From: Allobosea sp.
Lineage (GTDB): Bacteria > Pseudomonadota > Alphaproteobacteria > Rhizobiales > Beijerinckiaceae
NCBI RefSeq assembly: GCF_017308015.1
Contig: NZ_JAFKFW010000004.1
Span: 1-64,000 of the forward strand
Length of the DNA: 64,000 nt
Reading direction: 5' to 3'
Each line of letters starts with the position of its first letter. The stretch's first letter is position 1. Shown one piece after another: positions 59,027-64,000 of the stretch. The notes under the pieces are model-generated. The model was not told where the DNA came from, did not search any database, and was given only the letters and a program-made list of their open reading frames with translations. The position numbers and the translations under genes are program-made.

Positions 59027-60208
59027 ATGGCCCGCATCCTCGTCATCAGCCCCTCCGGGGAGGTCTATGACCACGACAACGTCCGCTGGTATCGCCATGC
59101 CGATCTGCAGAGCCATATCGAGCACTATCACAATATCGGCGACGCCTTCGTCTTCGATTCCTCGCTGAAGCTGCTCAATTTCGAGAAGCTCGACGAATTG
59201 CCGATCGACCGCGTCGATCCCGCGATGATCGACCGGCTCAATGCGGAGTACGACTACGTCTTCCTGCGCGGCTCCAACTATGTCCATGCGCAGATGAACT
59301 GGGCCAAGGCGGCCGAGGTGCTGCGCCGGCTCAAGCTGCCGGTGATCGCCTTCGGCATCGGCGCGCAGGCCCCGGTCAGCGGCAAGCTCGAACTGAGCGA
59401 GGACACCAGGACGGTGCTCAAGCTCATCTCGGATTCGACCGCGTCGCTTGGCGTGCGCGGCACCTATTCAGCGGAGGTGCTGAACGATCTCGGCATCCGC
59501 AATGTCCGCATCATCGGCTGCCCGACCGCGTTCCGGAACAATCGGCCGGATCTCGCCATCCGCCTGCCGCCGCTCGACCAGATCAGGAAAGTCGGCGTCA
59601 CCCTGCGGCGCGAGGTCTCGACGACCTATGCACAGGATATCGGGCGCTATCTCACCTTCCACCGCGATCTGGTGAAAGCGATGGCCGACCGGTTCGAGGT
59701 CATGCTGATGTCGCAGGGCGAGGTCGAAGAGAAGAAGCTCGCGCTCGGCACGATCGACCAGAAGGCGCATGCCATGACGGCTTTGCGCGAGAATGCCTGG
59801 GCGCGCGACTGGTATCTCGATGAGCAGCTGGAGCGGCTCTACCAGGACAGGATGTTCTATTCCGACGTGGTCGCGGACTACGAGCGGCTGGTGCGCGGGC
59901 TCGATCTCGTGCTCGGCTACCGGTTGCACGGCAACCTGATGGCGCTCGCGAACGGCACGCCCTCGATCTACTTCACCTATGACAGCCGCACCGTCGAGTT
60001 CGCCGACACCTTCAAGATCCCGAGCGTCGACGTCTTCTCCGGCAAGGATTTCAAGCTGGAGGACTACTGGGATCAGGCGCGCTTCGACTGCTTCAACGCA
60101 GCCTACGCCCAGGTCTACGGGCAGATGCGCGAATTCCTCGTCGAGAACCGCGTCGACAACAAGATGGTCGCCCGTCAGGCGGCGGAGCCGGCGCGGAAGG
60201 TGGCATGA
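59027..60208 (+). CDS. polysaccharide pyruvyl transferase-family protein (first paralogue)
   Basis: A 393-aa protein with AGGGGAGA before ATG 59027. The family pattern is seen in NIGDAFVFDSSLKLL, YVFLRGSNYVHAQMNWAKA, PVIAFGIGAQAP, the ASLGVRGTYSAEVLNDLGI segment, VRIIGCPTAFRN and the late LVLGYRLHGNLMALANGTPSI (G-Y-R-L-H-G is the signature). Such enzymes add ketal-linked pyruvate to sugars, or in some branches transfer other groups. It shares SGEVYDHDNVRWYR with the paralogue at 61389. It is coupled to the next gene by a 4-base overlap. Confidence 0.85.
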   Translation: MARILVISPSGEVYDHDNVRWYRHADLQSHIEHYHNIGDAFVFDSSLKLLNFEKLDELPIDRVDPAMIDRLNAEYDYVFLRGSNYVHAQMNWAKAAEVLRRLKLPVIAFGIGAQAPVSGKLELSEDTRTVLKLISDSTASLGVRGTYSAEVLNDLGIRNVRIIGCPTAFRNNRPDLAIRLPPLDQIRKVGVTLRREVSTTYAQDIGRYLTFHRDLVKAMADRFEVMLMSQGEVEEKKLALGTIDQKAHAMTALRENAWARDWYLDEQLERLYQDRMFYSDVVADYERLVRGLDLVLGYRLHGNLMALANGTPSIYFTYDSRTVEFADTFKIPSVDVFSGKDFKLEDYWDQARFDCFNAAYAQVYGQMREFLVENRVDNKMVARQAAEPARKVA

Positions 60209-61392
60209 GGACGGCCCGGCCCCTGCTACAAACCGCGCCCCTCGCTGCGGTGTTGTTGCTGTCGATTTCCGCTGCGCGGGCAGCGGAGATCGCGCGTTAC
60301 CATGTCGAGATCGCTCCCGGCGCGCAGGAGGAGACGGTCTTCAACTGGTCGAAGGAGCGTTGCCAGGAATGGCACATTCCCGACGCGCCCTTGCGCGCCT
60401 ACCGGGACGACAAGGGCGAGGTCGTCGCCTTCGCCAGCCACTACCGCAACCGGCCGCTGATCGGCGACCGTCTCGACCGGATCAAGACCTCCTGCTCGAT
60501 CTCCTTCCAGGCAAAGAACAGCGCCGATGCCAGCCAGTTCAGCGACATGAGCTGGATCGCGGCGACCTGGACGAAGAACGGCCGCGACGTCTATGCGCTG
60601 ATGCATGACGAGTACCATGCCGACCGGCATAAAGGCGCCTGCCGGTTCAAGGACGGCATGGCCTGCTGGTACAACGTCGTCACGGCCGCGCGCTCGACCG
60701 ATGGCGGCCAGAGCTTCAAGGTGGACGATCCGCCGACGGTGGTCGCGGCCCCCGCCTTCAGGCAGGAGGTCGGCCAGGGCCGGCATCGCGGCTTCTTCAA
60801 TCCCTCGAACATCGTCGAGAAGGACGGCGCCTGGTATGCGCTGATCGCGACGACGGGCGGCGAGGGCCAGAAGGGCGGCACCTGCATCTATCGCAGCAGG
60901 GATATCACCGACCCCAAGGCGTGGCGCGCCCATGACGGGCAGGACTTCACCATTCCTGCCGTCGATCCCTATCGCGGGGATACCTCGCAGGCGAAGCCCT
61001 GCCAGCCGCTCAAGGTGCTGCCGACGGTCGTTGGCTCGGTCACGCGGCACGAGGCGAGCGGGCAGTGGCTCGCGATCTTCCATCTCGGCCCCGATTCCAA
61101 GCAGGGCGTCGCGGGTGGGCGCGTCGCCTATAGCTGGTCGAAGGACCTGATGAAGTGGACGCCGCTGCAGACGCTCATCACCCACCCGACCATGTGGAGC
61201 AAGGATTGCAGCGATCGCGTGCGCTACTCCTACGGCGCCATCGCCGATCCGGATTCGCCCTCGCGCAATTTCGAGACGACGGGCGATGAGCCCTATCTGT
61301 TCATGACCAAGATGCATGTCGCCGACTGCAAGATGGGACCGCAGCGCGACCTCGTCCGCATCAAGGTCCGCATCGTGAAGGAAACACCATGA
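60205..61392 (+). CDS. secreted beta-propeller-like protein of the glycan cluster
   Basis: A 395-aa protein with a Sec signal peptide (MRTARPLLQTAPLAAVLLLSISAARA, cut near residue 26). The mature part has repeated strands with S-x-D-G-G and W/Y-rich turns (AARSTDGGQSFKVDDPP, NPSNIVEKDGAWYALIAT, CIYRSRDITDPKAWRAHDG, YSWSKDLMKWTPLQTL), as in five- or six-bladed propellers of GH43/GH32/sialidase-like enzymes. About ten cysteines suggest disulfides in the periplasm or outside. Overlaps of 4 bases at both ends make it part of the glycan operon. It could trim, modify or bind the finished glycan. No catalytic triad can be fixed by eye. Confidence 0.7.
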   Translation: MRTARPLLQTAPLAAVLLLSISAARAAEIARYHVEIAPGAQEETVFNWSKERCQEWHIPDAPLRAYRDDKGEVVAFASHYRNRPLIGDRLDRIKTSCSISFQAKNSADASQFSDMSWIAATWTKNGRDVYALMHDEYHADRHKGACRFKDGMACWYNVVTAARSTDGGQSFKVDDPPTVVAAPAFRQEVGQGRHRGFFNPSNIVEKDGAWYALIATTGGEGQKGGTCIYRSRDITDPKAWRAHDGQDFTIPAVDPYRGDTSQAKPCQPLKVLPTVVGSVTRHEASGQWLAIFHLGPDSKQGVAGGRVAYSWSKDLMKWTPLQTLITHPTMWSKDCSDRVRYSYGAIADPDSPSRNFETTGDEPYLFMTKMHVADCKMGPQRDLVRIKVRIVKETP

Positions 61393-62846
61393 ATGCGCCC
61401 GCGCATCATTTCGAAGCCAGCCAGGCCGTGCAGACTATGAAGATCCTGCGCGCGACCACGGAGGAGGTCGTCGTCCTCGTCACCCGCGAGCCGGGCGGCG
61501 GCTGGCCCGCGCTGCGGCTGCTGCTCGACGGGCAGGACTATGCGACGATCCATCCCGGCGCTCTCGTCACCGGCGATGCGACGGTGGCGGAGATCGCCAT
61601 TCCGCTGCCGGCCCTGCCCGAGACGCGGCTGCGCGCGATCGCAGTCGCCGATGCCCGCACCGGCGCCCTCGCGCCCGGCTCGCAACTGCGCCCGATCGCA
61701 CGCTCGAAGCCGCTGCGGGCGCTGGTGATCTATCCGGCGGGCGAAGTCTATGACCATGACAAGGTGCGCTGGTATCGCGCGCCGCTGGAGAAGCTGTTCT
61801 CCGACTATTTCAACATCGGCGACATGATCGTCTTCGACTCGACGTTGAAGCTGCTCGACTATGTCCATCTCGAGCCGATGAAGATCATGAATCCGACCGA
61901 GGCGGATATCGAGCGCTATGCCAGCGAGTTCGATTTCGTCTTCGTGCGCGGCTCGAACTTCATCCACGAGAAGATGGAGTGGTTCCGCGCCGTCGAGGTG
62001 CTGGAGAAGGTGAAGCTGCCGGTCTACGCCATCGGCGTCGGCGCGCAGGCGAGCCAGAACCGGGCGATCGCGTTGCCGGAGAGTTCGAAGCGCTTCTGGC
62101 AGATCGTCGCGGATCGCTGCGCCGCCATCGGTGTGCGCGGCGCCTTCAGCGCCGAGACGCTGGGGCGCAACGGCATCGGCAATGTCGAGGTGGTCGGCTG
62201 CCCCTCGATCTTCCGCACCTGCAACCGCGATCTCCAGATCCGGGTGCCGGATCAGCGCGCGATCCGCAAGGTCGCCTTCAGCCTGCGCCGCGAGGCCGAC
62301 AAGAGCTACACGGTCGATCCCGAAGCCTATCTGCGCAACCAGCGCGCCGCCCTGCTCAAGGTCGACGGGCAGTGCGAGATGGTGATGTCCTCGCATGGCG
62401 AGCAGGAGGAGAAGGCCTTCTTCCTGCGCGACGAGGCTGCGCGGGAGAAGGCCGTCGCGGAGTTCGTCAAGACCGGCTGGTGGGATGGGCCGGACGATGC
62501 CCGGATGCGCGATATCTACCAGCGCCGGATGTTCACCTTTTTCGATGTCGAGGACTATGATCGCTTCGCGCAGAGCGTCGATCTTGCCGTCGGCTACCGG
62601 GTCCATGGCGTGCTGCCGGCGGTCGCGCATGGCGTGCCGGGCGTGCTTGTCGCCTATGACACGCGCAGCCAGGAACTGGCGGAGACGCTGAAGATCCCGG
62701 TCGTGCCGGAGGAGGCCCTGGCGGAAGGCGGGTGGCGCGCGGTCTATCGCGAGGCAGCACTGAAGGGGCTCGCGCAATCCTATGCCGCTTCCTACGACCG
62801 GATGCGGGGCTTCCTCGACCGCAACGGCGTGCCGCACCGGATGTGA
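61389..62846 (+). CDS. polysaccharide pyruvyl transferase-family protein (second paralogue)
   Basis: A 485-aa protein. Residues 1-~105 are an added N-terminal domain absent from the gene at 59027. From residue ~113 it follows that paralogue closely: VIYPAGEVYDHDKVRWYR, NIGDMIVFDSTLKLLDYVHL, FVRGSNFIHEKMEWFRAVEV, YAIGVGAQAS, AIGVRGAFSAETLGRNGIG, VVGCPSIFRTC and AVGYRVHGVLPAVAHGVPG. Two such enzymes in one cluster suggest that the glycan carries pyruvate ketals at two positions, or that one copy has a new donor. It starts inside the previous gene (ATGA). Confidence 0.85.
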   Translation: MNAPAHHFEASQAVQTMKILRATTEEVVVLVTREPGGGWPALRLLLDGQDYATIHPGALVTGDATVAEIAIPLPALPETRLRAIAVADARTGALAPGSQLRPIARSKPLRALVIYPAGEVYDHDKVRWYRAPLEKLFSDYFNIGDMIVFDSTLKLLDYVHLEPMKIMNPTEADIERYASEFDFVFVRGSNFIHEKMEWFRAVEVLEKVKLPVYAIGVGAQASQNRAIALPESSKRFWQIVADRCAAIGVRGAFSAETLGRNGIGNVEVVGCPSIFRTCNRDLQIRVPDQRAIRKVAFSLRREADKSYTVDPEAYLRNQRAALLKVDGQCEMVMSSHGEQEEKAFFLRDEAAREKAVAEFVKTGWWDGPDDARMRDIYQRRMFTFFDVEDYDRFAQSVDLAVGYRVHGVLPAVAHGVPGVLVAYDTRSQELAETLKIPVVPEEALAEGGWRAVYREAALKGLAQSYAASYDRMRGFLDRNGVPHRM

Positions 62847-62862
62847 CGGGCGAGGGCAGGCA

Positions 62863-63723
62863 ATGAAGAAGGTCGCGGTGGTCACGATGCAGTACAACGA
62901 GGCGTTCTACGTCTCGCGCTGGATCGACTACTATGCCGGGCTCGTCGGCCGCGAGAACCTCTACGTCATCGACCATGACAGCGATGACGAGGTCCGCGAC
63001 ATCCTGCAGGGCGTCAGCACCGTGCGCTATCCGCGCGCGGCGCTCGACGATCAGGAGCGGGCGCGCTTCGCCTCGAAATTCGTCGGTGCCCTGCTCGAAC
63101 TCTACGAGACCGTGATCTATTGCGATTGCGACGAATTCATCAGCCATGACCCGCGCCGCTTCGCCAGCTTCGGCGACTGGCTCGAAGGCACCGATTTCGA
63201 TTATTCCACCTGCGTCGGCTTCAACGTCATGACGATGCTGAAGGAGGAGAACGCGATCCTGCTCGAGGGGCAGGTTCTGCGGCAGCGTGCGCATGTCCGC
63301 TTCGTTTCGCCGATGTGCAAGACGCTGATCGTGCGCAAGCCGATCCGCTGGGGCGGCGGCTTCCATCATGCCAACCAGCCGCCGCATTTCCACGGCGCCT
63401 ATTTGTTCCATTTGAAATATGCCGATCTCGGTGAGCGCATGCGCCGCCAGGCGCTGACGCGCGGGCTGGATTTCGCGCAGGTTGACCAGGGCCACCACCA
63501 GCGCAGCAGCGATCTCGACCTGATGAATACCTACCGCGCCTTCACAGGGCTCGAGCGCCGCGACTGGGAGGATGAGGCGATCGCGTCCTACTGTCGTAGC
63601 TTCCTCGACGGAATCAAGCCGTCCGAACGTGGCGGCGAGGTCGGCACGATGTATGTCGCGCCGCTCGACATCGCCGGCACGGAAGCCTGGCGCCTGCCCG
63701 AGAGCTTTCGCGGCTTGTTCTGA
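62863..63723 (+). CDS. small GT2/GT92-like glycosyltransferase
   Basis: A 286-aa protein from ATG 62863, 16 bases after the previous stop. It opens KKVAVVTMQYNEAFYVSRWIDYYAGLVG, the start typical of the Glyco_tranf_2_4/DUF23-like group. The metal-binding motif is YCDCDEFI (D-x-D near residue 88-90), with HFHGAYLFHLKYADLGERM and KTLIVRKPIRWGGGFHHAN later. It is the last gene of the cluster, and a hairpin follows after 135 bases. It probably adds a terminal sugar. Confidence 0.85.
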   Translation: MKKVAVVTMQYNEAFYVSRWIDYYAGLVGRENLYVIDHDSDDEVRDILQGVSTVRYPRAALDDQERARFASKFVGALLELYETVIYCDCDEFISHDPRRFASFGDWLEGTDFDYSTCVGFNVMTMLKEENAILLEGQVLRQRAHVRFVSPMCKTLIVRKPIRWGGGFHHANQPPHFHGAYLFHLKYADLGERMRRQALTRGLDFAQVDQGHHQRSSDLDLMNTYRAFTGLERRDWEDEAIASYCRSFLDGIKPSERGGEVGTMYVAPLDIAGTEAWRLPESFRGLF

Positions 63724-63858
63724 AGGCCAGCGTGGAAGCGCCTTGTTGGAAGCGCGCTTTCAGCCAGTGGGGTGCAGCCGGCGCCGCGATCTTCCTGACC
63801 AACCGGGGAGTCGGCAAGCTGACGCCGGCCGGAGGTGCTTTCGACCCTCCAATGCAAT

Positions 63859-63878
63859 CAGGCGCCCGGAGGCGCCTG
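63859..63878. terminator. hairpin at the end of the glycan cluster
   Basis: CAGGCGCC (63859-63866), loop CGGA, GGCGCCTG (63871-63878): a perfect 8-bp stem in the 208-bp gap between the last glycan gene and the convergent partial gene at 63932. It can serve both directions. A smaller AGCCC-TT-GGGCT stem follows at once. Confidence 0.65.
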
Positions 63879-63931
63879 AAAGAGCCCTTGGGCTGGTCAT
63901 GTTCCAGCCCGGCCTGAGCGATCGGCTGTTT

Positions 63932-64000
63932 TTACTTCGTCGACGTACCGTAGGACTGCCAGCGCTTGAGGAACTCGTCGCGCTTGGCGGCGGCCTCTTC
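63932..64000 (-). CDS. C-terminal end of a minus-strand gene (cut by window edge)
   Basis: The last 22 codons and a TAA stop are visible: the residues read EEAAAKRDEFLKRWQSYGTS then TK. The helical, charged ending and strong coding composition support a real gene whose body lies beyond base 64000. The sequence is too short to assign a family; an ABC substrate-binding protein is one possibility. Confidence 0.55.
   Translation of the reverse strand, partial: EEAAAKRDEFLKRWQSYGTSTK

Overview
This is a high-GC, densely coded window, almost certainly from an alphaproteobacterium. The gene families (AapJQM-type amino-acid transporter, NirK-NirV plus NorCBQD/NorEF with a cysteine-free NnrR-type regulator, HcnABC-like amine oxidases, PrtD-type type I secretion) fit a Hyphomicrobiales soil or plant-associated genus. 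Bosea-like is my best guess, but that is inference from family knowledge and not a search. I saw no tRNA, rRNA, insertion sequence, phage gene or CRISPR array.

Layout. 1-2.7 kb: end of a 3-oxoacid CoA-transferase gene, a PACE-family efflux pump divergent from a LysR regulator, and an RpiR regulator. 2.8-9.2 kb: a five-gene dipeptide/oligopeptide-type ABC importer with a terminal alpha/beta hydrolase, read away from the RpiR gene. 9.3-12.7 kb (minus): AapM, AapQ and AapJ of a polar amino-acid importer, with no ATPase gene adjacent. 13.4-14.2 kb: a TauE/SafE-type permease. 14.3-19.5 kb: DeoR regulator, PhnD/PhnC/PhnE/PhnE-type importer and a HAD-IIA phosphatase, a self-contained uptake unit with no C-P lyase gene. 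19.8-20.3 kb: a RidA-like protein lacking the usual arginine.

20.3-33.3 kb is a denitrification island. It has hemN (+) and, on the minus strand, norF, norE, nirV, nirK, a DUF59 protein, a double DUF2249 protein, a polytopic membrane protein, a single DUF2249 protein with a His/Cys tail, a 51-aa membrane protein, norD, norQ, norB, norC and an NnrR-type Crp/Fnr regulator. Five sites of the form TTG-N8-CAA lie upstream of hemN, nirK, the DUF2249 operon, norC and the regulator itself, which outlines one regulon. The genes convert nitrite to NO and NO to N2O. Nitrate and N2O reductase genes are not in the window.

33.3-43.8 kb (mostly minus): an acyl-CoA dehydrogenase, then a catabolic operon of PotABCD-like importer, two FAD oxidases, an HcnA/HcnB-like pair and RidA, with a divergent LysR regulator. 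It probably imports and oxidatively deaminates an unidentified amine or amino-acid derivative.

43.9-63.7 kb is a surface/secretion region. A MarR-type regulator and a glycosyltransferase face away from a type I secretion ABC transporter, its HlyD-type adaptor and a secreted protein made almost wholly of RTX calcium-binding nonapeptides. Ten tightly coupled genes follow: two large GT2-type proteins (the second has lost the recognisable catalytic motifs), a methyltransferase, two GT4 enzymes, a coiled-coil tail-anchored protein, two polysaccharide pyruvyl transferase-family paralogues, a secreted propeller-like protein and a small GT2/GT92-like enzyme. This looks like a machine for a methylated, possibly pyruvylated surface glycan, and it is the least described part of the window. 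The window ends inside a minus-strand gene.
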